DNA of 64,000 bases from NCBI GenBank assembly GCA_025937835.1, contig JAICQO010000011.1:1-64000 (forward strand), in the 5' to 3' direction. Below are positions 42,324-51,168 of this stretch, one piece after another. The position numbers and the translations under genes were made by a program. Origin of the DNA: Polyangiaceae bacterium. GTDB taxonomy: Bacteria > Myxococcota_A > Polyangia > Polyangiales > Polyangiaceae. A model generated the notes under the pieces. The model made no database searches. It was given only the letters and a program-made list of their open reading frames with translations, and had not been told where the DNA came from. Each line of letters opens with the position of its first letter. Position 1 is the stretch's first letter.

Positions 42324-44684
42324 GTGCGCCTCGGTGGCTTCCTGAGCGCGCCAGGGCACCCGAAGCTGCCGGCGGAGCTGTGCCTGGTTCCGGGCGGGGT
42401 GTTGATCGTGGGAGCCGAGGATCGCTTCGCGGGCGTGATCGTCGACGCCAGCTCCGGCGAGTCCGTGCGCTACGAGCCGGGCACCCTGCGCGACCGGCTC
42501 TCGGTGTCGGGCGTCTCGCTCACCGTTCCGCCCGCCAAGGCCGGCGAAGCCCGGCGCTGTCTCGCGCTCGGCCGGCTGCGCAAGCAGGGCCGCTCGTCGC
42601 GTTCCTTCAGCGCCAGCGAAGATCGCTACGTGAGCCGCCTCAGCGAGCCCGCGCGGGCTCTCGCCGGTTCGCTCGTGGGCGCGGGCGACGTGGCGATCGC
42701 CGTGCGCGAGATCGGCGAAGCGAGCGAGCTCACCTCCGAGCTCGGGCCGAGCGTCGAGCAACGCCGCTACCTGGTGCTGACGGCGGAGAGCGCCCAGCTG
42801 TTCGCGCTCTCCGAGCTCGGCGACGCAAGCGTTCACGCCCTCGACGTGAAGCGCCTGCGCGTCGAGACGAGAGGCGGCAAGGCGGCGCTCGTCACCGACA
42901 CGGGAGAGCACCCGCTCGCCACTCGCCAGGTGAGCGCCGTCACCGAGCTCGTCGAGCTCGCGCAGCTCGAGCCGTCGCTGCGGCTGTTCGAGGCCGCGCG
43001 GCGGCTCTACCTCTTGCCCGAAGGCGACGGCCGCGCGCGCGCGCGCCGCTTGGTCGACGCCGCCGCGGGCCGCGGTCAGCCCCTGGCCCGCCTGGTCTCG
43101 CTGCTGCTCGCCTTCGCGGAGAGCTCGCCCGAGCGCGTGGCCGACACCACCGTCGAGCGCGCTGCCGAGGCCTTGCAAGCGGTGTCCGAAGCCAGCGTGG
43201 CGGAGCTCCCGACCCGCTGGAACCTCGCGCTCGCGGCCTGCCTCCGCGCCGTGCGCGAGCTACGCGCGCTCGGCGCTCGCGGCGAGCCGGCGGCGCTCTA
43301 TCTGCACCGCGCGCTCGCGGTGGAGCTCGCCGACGACGCCCAGGGCGAAGCCGAGCTCGCCGAGCACGAGCTCGCCGCCGGTGACGTCGACCGCGCGCGC
43401 CGCCTCGCCGAGTCTCGCCTCAGAAAGCTCCCGCCCGACGAGGACGCGGTGCTGAACCCCAGGGACGCAAGCCCGGCCCACCTGCTCAGGATCCGGCTCC
43501 ACGATCTGATCGCGCGCGGGGCCGCCGAGCGCGGCCGCGGGGCGACGCCCTCGCTGTCGGCGCTGGCGCGGCTCGAGCCCATGAACGAGGCGCGCCTCCA
43601 GGCGCTGGCCGGCGCGACCGCCGACACGGATCTGGACGCGCGCCTCGCCCAGCGCGCCCAGGAGGTGCTCGACTGCCTGGCGCCGGGCGGCCTCACGCAC
43701 CTCACCCCGCCGGGTGACGCGGATCCACCCCTGCCCCTGCCGCGTCAGGTCCTCGTGGACCGCGTCTCGCACCCGCTCTCGCGCGGCAGCGGGCGGCTGG
43801 CGGCGCGGCTGTCGGAGCTCGTCGCCTCCGTTCCCGAGCCCGCGCTCGGCTTTTTGCGCGACTTCTGCGAAGAGCTCAGCGAGTCGCGGCAACCGGACGC
43901 CGTCCGCGCTCTGGCCCGCGCCACTTCGTTGTTCGGGCTGCCGCGCGTCCGCGCTTACGTCTCACACGGTGCCCGCAGCCTCGGCCTGCGCGCGTTCGGC
44001 TCCGAGGGAGCCGAGCCGTTCGTGCTCGTCGGCGCGAACCATCTCGACGAATCCTCGTCCCACTCCCTCTCCGGCATGGAGCTCGACTTTGCGTTCGGCT
44101 CCGAGCTCGCGCACCTCGCCTTCGGCCACCAGCGCGTGACCGTGAGCGAGGTCTGGATCGGGGCCGCGGGCAAGACGCGCGACGCGCTGCTCGCGCTCGG
44201 CCTGGCCTTGCCCGTGATCGCCGAGCTCAGCGGCGGCCGCGCCCTGAAGCTGCTCAAGCGCCTGAGCCCCGAGACCGTCGTCAAGAGCGTCGAAGCCGCC
44301 GATCTCCTGGAAAAGTTGGTCGGCGGCCGCAAGTCCTCGCTCAGCCGCGCGCTCGGCCAACACAATGAAGAGCTGATCGGCGCACACCGCCTGGTCCAGC
44401 TCAGCGCCGACCGCGCCGGCCTCGTGCTCGCGCCGCACCTGCCTTCGGCCCTCCGCGCCATCCTGCTGATGCGCGCCGACTACCGCGACCTGTTCACGCT
44501 CGCGCGGGAGGTGGGCCTTGCCACCGCGCTCCAGCGCCGGCCCCTGGCCGAGCCCGCGATGGCCGATCTGATCGTGCGAATTCGGTCGCTCGCCGCCTTT
44601 TATCTATCGCCGGATTTCGACGCCGTGCTCGGGCTCAGCGCCTTTCAGGCTCCGCCGTTGCGGCCGTTCTCGCTGTTTCCGTAA
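42324..44684 (+). CDS. Large protein with a degenerate M48-like protease motif
   Basis: 786 residues from GTG 42324 (the reading frame is open back to 42252, so the start is uncertain). The first half is rich in Ala/Leu/Arg helices that look like helical repeats (VERAAEALQAVSEASVAELP, YLHRALAVELADDAQGEAELAEHEL). Near residues 590-606 it reads MELDFAFGSELAHLAFGHQR, the shape of the M48 site (GHELAH...GH) with the first zinc His replaced by Ser. Segments before it (EPFVLVGANHLDESSSHSLS) also fit that fold. It is therefore probably a pseudo-protease or scaffold. No signal peptide. Divergent from alaS. Confidence 0.65.
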   Translation: MRLGGFLSAPGHPKLPAELCLVPGGVLIVGAEDRFAGVIVDASSGESVRYEPGTLRDRLSVSGVSLTVPPAKAGEARRCLALGRLRKQGRSSRSFSASEDRYVSRLSEPARALAGSLVGAGDVAIAVREIGEASELTSELGPSVEQRRYLVLTAESAQLFALSELGDASVHALDVKRLRVETRGGKAALVTDTGEHPLATRQVSAVTELVELAQLEPSLRLFEAARRLYLLPEGDGRARARRLVDAAAGRGQPLARLVSLLLAFAESSPERVADTTVERAAEALQAVSEASVAELPTRWNLALAACLRAVRELRALGARGEPAALYLHRALAVELADDAQGEAELAEHELAAGDVDRARRLAESRLRKLPPDEDAVLNPRDASPAHLLRIRLHDLIARGAAERGRGATPSLSALARLEPMNEARLQALAGATADTDLDARLAQRAQEVLDCLAPGGLTHLTPPGDADPPLPLPRQVLVDRVSHPLSRGSGRLAARLSELVASVPEPALGFLRDFCEELSESRQPDAVRALARATSLFGLPRVRAYVSHGARSLGLRAFGSEGAEPFVLVGANHLDESSSHSLSGMELDFAFGSELAHLAFGHQRVTVSEVWIGAAGKTRDALLALGLALPVIAELSGGRALKLLKRLSPETVVKSVEAADLLEKLVGGRKSSLSRALGQHNEELIGAHRLVQLSADRAGLVLAPHLPSALRAILLMRADYRDLFTLAREVGLATALQRRPLAEPAMADLIVRIRSLAAFYLSPDFDAVLGLSAFQAPPLRPFSLFP

Positions 44685-44696
44685 ACGGCGGATGGC

Positions 44697-44710
44697 GCCC
44701 GTGTGCGGGC
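44697..44710. terminator. Short hairpin between convergent genes
   Basis: GCCCG (44697-44701) pairs with CGGGC (44706-44710) around TGTG, between the stops of the large helical protein gene and the RNase H gene. The stem is short and there is no T-tract, so this is a weak call. Confidence 0.3.
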
Positions 44711-45163
44711 TCAGCGTTCGCGCCGATCGATGCCGGCGTTGGCGAGCTGATCGGCCTCGGTGTTCAGCTCGCGGCGAACGTGGGACAGCTTGAACGCTTC
44801 GAAGCGTCCGAGCAGCGCGCTGGCTTCGGCGTGCAGCGGTTTCAGCCCCTCGTTCTTGACTCGATACTCACCGAGCAGTTGCTTGATCAAGAGCTCGGAG
44901 TCGGCGCGCACCTCGATGCGCTTCACGCCGAGCTCGAGCGCGCGCTCGAGGCCCATCAAGAGCGCCTTGTATTCGGCGACGTTGTTGGTGGTGTGGCCGA
45001 GGTAACGGCCCTCCGCCGCGAGCACGCGCCCGTCCGGAGCCTTCAGAATCGCGCCGGTGCCCGCAGGGCCCGGGTTGCCGCGCGCGGCGCCGTCACTCCA
45101 CAAGATAGCCTCGTCCGGCGGCGTCTCGCTGACGCCGCCCCCCGCGTCGTTCCGTGCTGGCAT
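44711..45163 (-). CDS. Ribonuclease H-family protein (RNase HI-like)
   Basis: 150 residues. The RNase H fold has its four acidic catalytic residues: Asp24 in LWSDGAARGNPGPAG, Glu64 in NNVAEYKALL, Asp88 in VRADSELLIKQL and Asp138 in NTEADQLAN. The NPGPAG and NNVAEY motifs match the RNase HI branch common in Actinobacteria and Archaea (Sto-RNase HI-like, lacking the basic protrusion). It would cleave RNA in RNA-DNA hybrids. The ATG at 45163 precedes an 18-residue polar leader before the first strand. Confidence 0.93.
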   Translation of the reverse strand: MPARNDAGGGVSETPPDEAILWSDGAARGNPGPAGTGAILKAPDGRVLAAEGRYLGHTTNNVAEYKALLMGLERALELGVKRIEVRADSELLIKQLLGEYRVKNEGLKPLHAEASALLGRFEAFKLSHVRRELNTEADQLANAGIDRRER

Positions 45164-45237
45164 GCGCCCTTGACCTGGGGCCGCGACGCCCTGGCGTCAA
45201 CACGATAGCGGGACACGGATCGGCGCCCGGCTGCGTC

Positions 45238-46377
45238 TCATTTCGCGACGCGTGCGCGCGTCGTGGACGCGAGGCTCAGGTACAGCTCTTCGTACGACGC
45301 TGCCACGCGCCGCGCGGAGTAGCGCTCCTCCACTGCGCGCTGTTGGCGTTCGATGCAGGCGCGCCGTACGCCCGGCTCACGCGCGAGCCGCGCCGAGAGC
45401 GCGAGCCACGCGCCGGCGTCCAGCGAAGGCACCTGCTCGGCCGCGTCCAGATCGAGCAGCGGGCCGGCCGCATAGACGGCGACCGGGACGCCGAGGGCCA
45501 TCGCCTCGAGCAACACGATCGGTAGATCGACCTTACCGGTGAGCTCGTCTACGGGAAACAGCACCGCGGTTGCTCCAGCGATCAGGCCGAGGATGTCCGG
45601 CAGCTCCGAAACCAGACGAGTCGATTGCGGATCGAGCCGCGCACGCAAGCTGCGAGCCACCTCCTCGGCGCGCGCGGTCTTGTTTCGGTAAGCGAGCACG
45701 AGCACCGCGCCCGGCACGATTTCGCGCAATTTTGCGGCGATCTTGGCGACCACCTCGGCGCCGCGGCTGGTCTCCAGATCGCCCGGGTAGACGAACACTT
45801 CGGCGTCCTTCGGGATTTCGAGGGCACTCCGGATTTTGGCCTGCTCGTCCGTCGAGCGTTCGAGGACGGGAGCGACGGGCGGAGGGATCACCGAGATCGG
45901 GAACGGACACGCGCGGCCCTTCGCCGCGTAGGCCGCGAGCACGCGGTCGCGCGTCCAATGGCTCTGTGCGACGACGACGTCGCCGAACAGCGTCTCGTCG
46001 ATGGCGTCGAACGACTTCGGCGGCGACGCGATCGTTTGCACGACGGGGATGCGGCGCAGCCGCTTGAGCCAACGGCCGACCTGACTCGAGCGCCGATTCG
46101 GCGCGAACACGAAGTGCCAGACATCCGCACGCGAGCGCGTCAGCACCCACGCCGCAGCGCGCAGGTTCTGACGGAACGCGGGGCTGAAGCTGCCGCTGTC
46201 GGCATAGACCGGGATCTGTTCGACGCGACCCGGATCGAGCGCCGCCTCGCTGCCCCGGCTCGTCATCACGATCGGGGTCACGCGTTCGAGGTTCGAGGAG
46301 ACGTCGCGCACCAGGCATTTCGTTCCGTCATGAAAGGGCGGCGCGATGGGCTTCGAGACGAACAGGACGCGAGTCAC
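45238..46377 (-). CDS. Group 1 (GT4-type) glycosyltransferase
   Basis: 379 residues from GTG 46377. The N-terminal Rossmann domain starts VLFVSKPIAPPFHDGTKCLV with the sugar-acceptor loop, and the C-terminal nucleotide-sugar domain has VFVYPGDLETSRGAEVVAKI, AVLFPVDELTGKVDLPIVLLEAMALGVPVAVY, where the E-x7-E-like KVDLPIVLLEAMALG stretch contacts the donor. Retaining GT-B enzymes of this type build surface polysaccharides or lipooligosaccharides. No other polysaccharide genes are adjacent, so the product is unknown. It is divergent from the MutS-like ATPase gene across 281 nt. Confidence 0.85.
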   Translation of the reverse strand: MTRVLFVSKPIAPPFHDGTKCLVRDVSSNLERVTPIVMTSRGSEAALDPGRVEQIPVYADSGSFSPAFRQNLRAAAWVLTRSRADVWHFVFAPNRRSSQVGRWLKRLRRIPVVQTIASPPKSFDAIDETLFGDVVVAQSHWTRDRVLAAYAAKGRACPFPISVIPPPVAPVLERSTDEQAKIRSALEIPKDAEVFVYPGDLETSRGAEVVAKIAAKLREIVPGAVLVLAYRNKTARAEEVARSLRARLDPQSTRLVSELPDILGLIAGATAVLFPVDELTGKVDLPIVLLEAMALGVPVAVYAAGPLLDLDAAEQVPSLDAGAWLALSARLAREPGVRRACIERQQRAVEERYSARRVAASYEELYLSLASTTRARVAK

Positions 46378-46658
46378 CGAGCCGCGCAGTGTCGCAGGTT
46401 TTTTCCGGGCTGCCGGGCAAACCGGTTCTCAGAGGCGGCACGTGCCGCCCCTCCCCACGCGCTCACGCTTTTCGTTCGAATTTTCCGCCGATCTCGGCAA
46501 GTTCCTAACGGTTTGTCGCTCTGGGGTTTGCGGCTCGGCCAGAAGGCCGACGCTATCCGTCAGGATAGGATGCTGAACTCTCGCGTATCGAAGGTGTCAG
46601 ACTGCGGGTGCCACCCGACGCAGGCCAGGAGCGACAACGCCCTGGATCGACTCGCCCG
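46378..46658. other. 281-nt divergent intergenic region with inverted repeats
   Basis: It holds the perfect 16-bp palindrome GGCGGCACGTGCCGCC (46434-46449) and a 6-bp inverted repeat CTATCC/GGATAG (46553-46568), together with AT-rich tracts near 46395-46405 and 46470-46485. These could be operator and promoter sites for the two divergent genes; none is proven. Confidence 0.45.
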
Positions 46659-48338
46659 ATGACGCTCGCCGCGCTCGCACCGAATCTGCTCCAGCCGGAG
46701 CCAGGTCTCGGCCTCGACGCGAAGGCCCTCTCTCAAGCGCTCACGTTCGCCTTCGCCACCGGCGGCAGCGGCGAGGCGTTCACCCGCATCTTGTGCCAGG
46801 GCAAGCTCGCGCCCTCGCGCTTCCACCCCGAGGCGTTTGCCAAGGATCTGTTCGTCGCGGACTTCGTGGCGCGCTGCCTGGTGGTGAAGAGCGACGAGCG
46901 CCCGCCGTCCCTGCACCGCTTGGCGCTGGTGCGCGAGCTCTCGCATCCGCCGAGCGATCTGGAGGTGACGCGGCTCCGGCAGCGCGTGCTCGCCGAGCTC
47001 GCAGCGTCGGCCGAGCTCGAGACCGGCGCGATCCGCGTGTTCTCCAAGATCCGCGAGCTGTCGCTGCTCCTCGAAGCCGCCGACCGGGGCAAGCGCTACG
47101 ATGCGATCGGACGCCGGCTCGAGATCCTGCGCGCCGTCAAGGACGCGCTCGAGCTCACCGGCACTGCCTTCGTTTCGGCGAAATCCGAGCTCTCGCGCGC
47201 GCACGAGTTCGCGAGGGCCGCGCTCTCGAACCCGGCGTTCGCAGAGCTCACCGATCTGCTCGAATACGAAGGCAAGCTGGCGACGCTCGATCTGCGGGTA
47301 GAGGTCAGCTACGACGGCCAGCTGCGGAGCTTCGCGATCGTCCGGACCGAGGAGAACCGCAGCAATCCCTTTTACGTGTCGCCGCTGCGACGCTTCTGGT
47401 CGCGACTCCAGATGTTCTTCCGCGGCTACCGCTTCCGCGAGGCGGAGCTCCTGGGGCAGCTCGCGAACCGGGTCTTCGACGGCATCCAGGATGCCGTGAT
47501 GGGCTTGTTCCAGCTCGGCCTGCACCTCGAGTTCTACCTCGCCGGGCTCGGGCTCCGCGCGCGCGCCGCCGAGCTCGGGCTCTCGATGTGCTTGCCCGAG
47601 CTCGTCTCCGAAGACGCCGCGGGTGACACCGGCAGCGAGCTCAGCGAGCTCTTCAATCCGCTCTTGCTGCTCGAGAACCGAGCGCCGCGGCCCGCGTCGT
47701 TGAGCGCCCCCGCGCGCGGCTTCACGATCATCACCGGCCCGAACTCGGGCGGGAAAACCCGGCTGATTCAGGCGCTCGGCTTGACCCAGCTGCTCGCCCA
47801 AGCCGGCTTGTTCGTGCCCGCTGCCAAGGCCCGGCTCGTGGCGCGGGACGGCCTGTTCGTGTCGCTGATCCAGGAGACGACGGCAGACCAACCCGAAGGG
47901 CACCTCGGCATGGAGCTGCTCAGGATCCGCCGCTTGTTCGAGGAGCTCGAGCCGAACAGCCTCGTGATCCTGGACGAGCTCTGCTCCGGCACGAACCCGT
48001 CCGAGGGCGAGGAGATCTTCCGGCTCGTGGTGGATCTGTTGTCCGAGCTCGCTCCGCAGGCCTTCATCACCACGCACTTCCTGAAGTTCGCGGGCGAGCT
48101 CGAGCGCGAGCGCCCGCTCCCGGGGCTCGCGTTTCTAGAGGTCGAGCTCGACGCGCAGAACGAGCCCACCTACGGCTTCGTCCGCGGCGTGGCCAAGACG
48201 TCGCTCGCCGGCAAGACCGCAGAGCGCCTGGGCGTGACCCGCGAAGCGCTCGAGGCGCTGGTGCGCGAGAAGCGCCGCGACAGCGGCAGCGACGCCCCCG
48301 CCCCCGTCGCGGAACCGAACCTCCGGACCAGCCGCTGA
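46659..48338 (+). CDS. MutS-like ATPase (MutS domain III/V protein)
   Basis: 559 residues from ATG 46659. The C-terminal ABC-type ATPase of MutS is complete: Walker A ITGPNSGGKTRL (about 358-369), the Q-loop region LFVSLIQETTADQPEG, signature-like EGHLGMELLRIRRLFEEL, Walker B SLVILDELCSGTNPSEG (about 430-446) and the H-loop FITTHF. The middle is a helical clamp/core (MutS III-like). The mismatch-recognition domain I and its Phe-x-Glu motif are absent, so it is not a mismatch sensor. Similar stand-alone proteins act in recombination control or have unknown roles. A GTG at 46608 is an alternative start. Confidence 0.85.
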   Translation: MTLAALAPNLLQPEPGLGLDAKALSQALTFAFATGGSGEAFTRILCQGKLAPSRFHPEAFAKDLFVADFVARCLVVKSDERPPSLHRLALVRELSHPPSDLEVTRLRQRVLAELAASAELETGAIRVFSKIRELSLLLEAADRGKRYDAIGRRLEILRAVKDALELTGTAFVSAKSELSRAHEFARAALSNPAFAELTDLLEYEGKLATLDLRVEVSYDGQLRSFAIVRTEENRSNPFYVSPLRRFWSRLQMFFRGYRFREAELLGQLANRVFDGIQDAVMGLFQLGLHLEFYLAGLGLRARAAELGLSMCLPELVSEDAAGDTGSELSELFNPLLLLENRAPRPASLSAPARGFTIITGPNSGGKTRLIQALGLTQLLAQAGLFVPAAKARLVARDGLFVSLIQETTADQPEGHLGMELLRIRRLFEELEPNSLVILDELCSGTNPSEGEEIFRLVVDLLSELAPQAFITTHFLKFAGELERERPLPGLAFLEVELDAQNEPTYGFVRGVAKTSLAGKTAERLGVTREALEALVREKRRDSGSDAPAPVAEPNLRTSR

Positions 48339-48359
48339 GCAGCTTGGCCGAGGCCCGCC

Positions 48360-49928
48360 TCAGAATTGAGCGCCGACCGCGGTGCCGGCGCGCAGTGCTT
48401 CCGCCAGAGTCGGCTCACTCGGCAGCGTGGCGCGCTTCTGCATTTCCAGGAGGTGTGACTCGCCGCGCAGCTCCAACGCCGCGAACCAGCGCCTGCCCAG
48501 CGCATAGCTCGCCCGCGCCGAGAGAAACGCGAGCGGCGACGCGGATACCCGAGCCGGTGCGTTTCCTCGGGTATCGAAGCTCTGGTGGTGGATCGCCATA
48601 CCGCCGCCGATGCCCAGGGACACGGCCCAACGAGAAATGTCCCAGGTGTGCTCCACTCCCAGGCTGAACGCGTATTCATCTGTCCGCGCGCTGAGCGCCC
48701 GATTCTCGAAGCCGCTCCGGCAGAAGCTCCCGTCGAACGCCAGAGAGAGGCTCTGAAACTCGAGGCGATAGCCGAGCGCCGCACCAAAACACGGGTCCTC
48801 CGAGTTCGAAAGCCGCGTGCGCCCGAGCAGCCCCGCCTCGAGGCCTTGCGAAACCTGCCGGTTGCCGCCCCCCTTGCGCACCAGCCGAGCGTACTCGACG
48901 CGATCGAGCTCGCTTGGATCCACCCGCGTCGTGCTGAAAGCTTCGGCGCGCACGACCCCCTCGAACAGCGCGTCCGCGCCGCGCCCGCGCACGAAGTACG
49001 TTCCAGGACGCAAGCTCAGGTCACGTGCGCCGTCAGCCAGGACCTCGGCCACGACCGGCCCGTCGGAGCCATCCCGCAATACCAGAAAGCCCGTCCCCGG
49101 CGGAAAGGACAGGACCGCGCGGCTCGCGCTCGTAGCCTGCACGTGGCTGAGCACGATAGAGCCCTGCCCGCGCGTCTCGAAGCGGAAGCTCGGATGTTGG
49201 ATGCCCGCGAAGGTGCGGCTCGTCGAGCGCAGCGTCGCGTCGTAGGCGTAGCGGTAGGTCTCTTCGAGCGTCACGCTCCCGTCTCGATCGGCGTCTGCAG
49301 CACCGAGCAGACCCGAAACCAGAGCGTGGGTGAAAAATGAGCCACGGAGCTCGTCCGACTCCTGAGCATCCTCGTTGGCCGAGCTCGCCGTGACGAACGC
49401 AAGGCCCTCGCCCCGGAGCCCTCCGCCTCGCGTCAGGTCGAAGGCGGGCACCGAGCGGCCGCCCTTCACGCGCGTGAGCGCGCCCGAACGACAAGCGTCG
49501 AGTATCAACATCCGGAACGTCGCTGCCGAGCCTCGCACCAGCTGCGCGAGCTCGCTCAGATCCAGCCGCGAGCGCCCGAGTCTGAGGCTGCGAGCGTCCG
49601 CGTGCCCGGAGAAATAGACCAGTAGCAGCGTTTCCGTATCGGGTAGAGACGCCGCAGCTCGGATCCGATCGTTCACGCTGATCAAGGTGCGACGAACGCT
49701 GTCGGCGTTTTCTCCGAGTAAAACCACGATCTCCGCTGGCTCGAAGCCGCCCACGTCGCGCAGCACCTCGGCGACTTTGCGCGCGTCGGTTTCGGCGTAG
49801 CGGAGCGGTGTGTCGTCGCCCTGTCCGATGTTGTTGCCGACGAGCACCGCGAAGCGCTGCACGCGGGCGCTGCACGGAGAGGCAACGCACCAAAGCGCAA
49901 GCGCGAGCAGCCACACGGCGAGCCTCAT
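48360..49928 (-). CDS. Exported caspase-like protein with C-terminal beta-barrel
   Basis: 522 residues. A signal peptide (RLAVWLLALALWCVASPCSA) precedes a C14 caspase-fold domain with catalytic His109 in VYFSGHADARSL and Cys146 in LILDACRSGAL. A textbook EF-hand loop follows (DADRDGSVTLEE, ligands 212-223), suggesting calcium control, as in metacaspases and orthocaspases. Residues about 350-522 are strand-rich with alternating small/aromatic residues (GLEAGLLGRTRL, FSLGVEHTWDISRWAVSLGIGG, RASYALGRRWFAAL), like an outer-membrane barrel ending in AQF. The ATG overlaps the anti-sigma gene stop by 4 nt. Its targets are unknown; a stress-triggered envelope protease is the best guess. Confidence 0.87.
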   Translation of the reverse strand: MRLAVWLLALALWCVASPCSARVQRFAVLVGNNIGQGDDTPLRYAETDARKVAEVLRDVGGFEPAEIVVLLGENADSVRRTLISVNDRIRAAASLPDTETLLLVYFSGHADARSLRLGRSRLDLSELAQLVRGSAATFRMLILDACRSGALTRVKGGRSVPAFDLTRGGGLRGEGLAFVTASSANEDAQESDELRGSFFTHALVSGLLGAADADRDGSVTLEETYRYAYDATLRSTSRTFAGIQHPSFRFETRGQGSIVLSHVQATSASRAVLSFPPGTGFLVLRDGSDGPVVAEVLADGARDLSLRPGTYFVRGRGADALFEGVVRAEAFSTTRVDPSELDRVEYARLVRKGGGNRQVSQGLEAGLLGRTRLSNSEDPCFGAALGYRLEFQSLSLAFDGSFCRSGFENRALSARTDEYAFSLGVEHTWDISRWAVSLGIGGGMAIHHQSFDTRGNAPARVSASPLAFLSARASYALGRRWFAALELRGESHLLEMQKRATLPSEPTLAEALRAGTAVGAQF

Positions 49929-50668
49929 TGCGCCTTCACCTTGTGGAGCTCGAGCTCGTCGACCGCGCAACCCGCCGGCGCGACCAGCGTGCGCTCCGCT
50001 TCGAGCTTGCGACGCAACGGCTCGAGCTCGAACGCGCCGCCGCAGAACACCCCGAAGATCCGCTCCGGGCCGAGGACGGCGTCGAGCTCGATCGCATCCT
50101 CGAGCGGATGGGCGACCTGCGCTTCCAAGCGCCGGCTGGCCTCGAGCCCTGACGGATAGTAGATCGATGCCTTGCCTGCGCCGTCGAGGCTCAGGATCGC
50201 GACGTGGCTCGGCCGGGCCGCGCTGACCACGAACCGCAGTTGGTCACCGGGCTCCACCTGCTGCCCGGAGCTACCTTCCGTCACCTTCTCCCCGCGCTTC
50301 ACGAAGAAGGAGAGCCGCCTCGGGCCTTTGGCGCGCGTTCCGGGCGTGTCCTGGTCCGCGCCTGGGCCTCCGGGGCCCCGCCATGTCGAAACCAACAAGC
50401 TCATGCCTGCTGCTGCGGCGACCGCTGCACCGAGCCACGCCGTGCGATGGCGCCGCGGCCGTCGAACTGGCAGAGCTGGCGAGCGCTCGAGAAACCGCGC
50501 GCGCTCGCGCTCGAGCTCGGCCCGGCGATCGCGGCACGGCCCGCATTCGCCGAGGTGCGCTTCGGCGACCCGGACGCGCTCGGGGTCGAGCTCCCCCGCG
50601 AACCACTCGTCGAACGTGAGGTCGGAGAGGCACCGCTCGCTGCGCGGCCGAGCGATCTCGGCGGTCAT
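49925..50668 (-). CDS. Anti-sigma factor-like zinc-finger membrane protein
   Basis: 247 residues. The N-terminus has an anti-sigma ZAS-type motif His38-x3-Cys42-x2-Cys45 (AHLGECGPCRDR), then a single membrane helix (about 76-96, TAWLGAAVAAAAGMSLLVS). The periplasmic part has VKRGEKVTEGSSGQQVEPGDQLRFVV and SHVAILSLDGAGKASIYYP, resembling DUF4384-type domains often found beside caspase-like proteins in Myxococcota. It overlaps the ECF sigma gene (4 nt) upstream and the caspase gene (4 nt) downstream, so it most likely holds the sigma factor inactive until an envelope signal. Confidence 0.85.
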   Translation of the reverse strand: MTAEIARPRSERCLSDLTFDEWFAGELDPERVRVAEAHLGECGPCRDRRAELERERARFLERSPALPVRRPRRHRTAWLGAAVAAAAGMSLLVSTWRGPGGPGADQDTPGTRAKGPRRLSFFVKRGEKVTEGSSGQQVEPGDQLRFVVSAARPSHVAILSLDGAGKASIYYPSGLEASRRLEAQVAHPLEDAIELDAVLGPERIFGVFCGGAFELEPLRRKLEAERTLVAPAGCAVDELELHKVKAQ

Positions 50669-51147
50669 GCCTCCGCCTTTCGAGCAAACTGCGCCGCACG
50701 CAGCAACAGATCACCGACGTGGCGGCGAGAGCAGTCGAGCACCCGTGCGATCTCCTCGTGGCTCATCCCGTCCAGCGCGTAGTACACGAGCGCGCTCGCC
50801 ACGTCCTCGGGCAGCTCGCTCAAGGCGCGCCGCGCCAGCAGGGTGAGCTCCGGGGACGGCCCGCCTGCCTCCGTCTGCGTCTCGGCTTCGCTCCGCTCGT
50901 CCATCAGTCGCCGTCGATTCTTCTGATTGCGCAGTCTGGTGAAGCAGGCGTGCGTGGTGACCGCATAGAGGAAGGTGGTCACCGAGCTCTTTCCGGAAAA
51001 TTGCTGCGGTCTCTCGTGCAAGGACAAGAACACGTCCTGCACGATTTCCTGAGCCTCGACGTCGCTCCCGAGCATGCGCCGCGCCCGGCGAAAGACGGCC
51101 GGCGCGTGTAGCTTGTACCAGCTCTCGAGGCTTTCAGCGCGCGGCAT
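50665..51147 (-). CDS. ECF-type RNA polymerase sigma factor
   Basis: 160 residues. Region 2 is seen at about 10-80 (LHAPAVFRRARRMLGSDVEAQEIVQDVFLSL, then VTTFLYAVTTHACFTRLRNQKNRRR), where the -10 element is recognised, and region 4 at about 105-155 (RALSELPEDVASALVYYALDGMSHEEIARVLDCSRRHVGDLLLRA) with its helix-turn-helix for the -35 element. It is the first gene of the sigma/anti-sigma/caspase operon and probably drives its own promoter. The start ATG 51147 is close behind the frameshifted lipoprotein gene. Confidence 0.92.
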   Translation of the reverse strand: MPRAESLESWYKLHAPAVFRRARRMLGSDVEAQEIVQDVFLSLHERPQQFSGKSSVTTFLYAVTTHACFTRLRNQKNRRRLMDERSEAETQTEAGGPSPELTLLARRALSELPEDVASALVYYALDGMSHEEIARVLDCSRRHVGDLLLRAAQFARKAEA

Positions 51148-51168
51148 GGGTGCACGCCAGGCGCCCGC

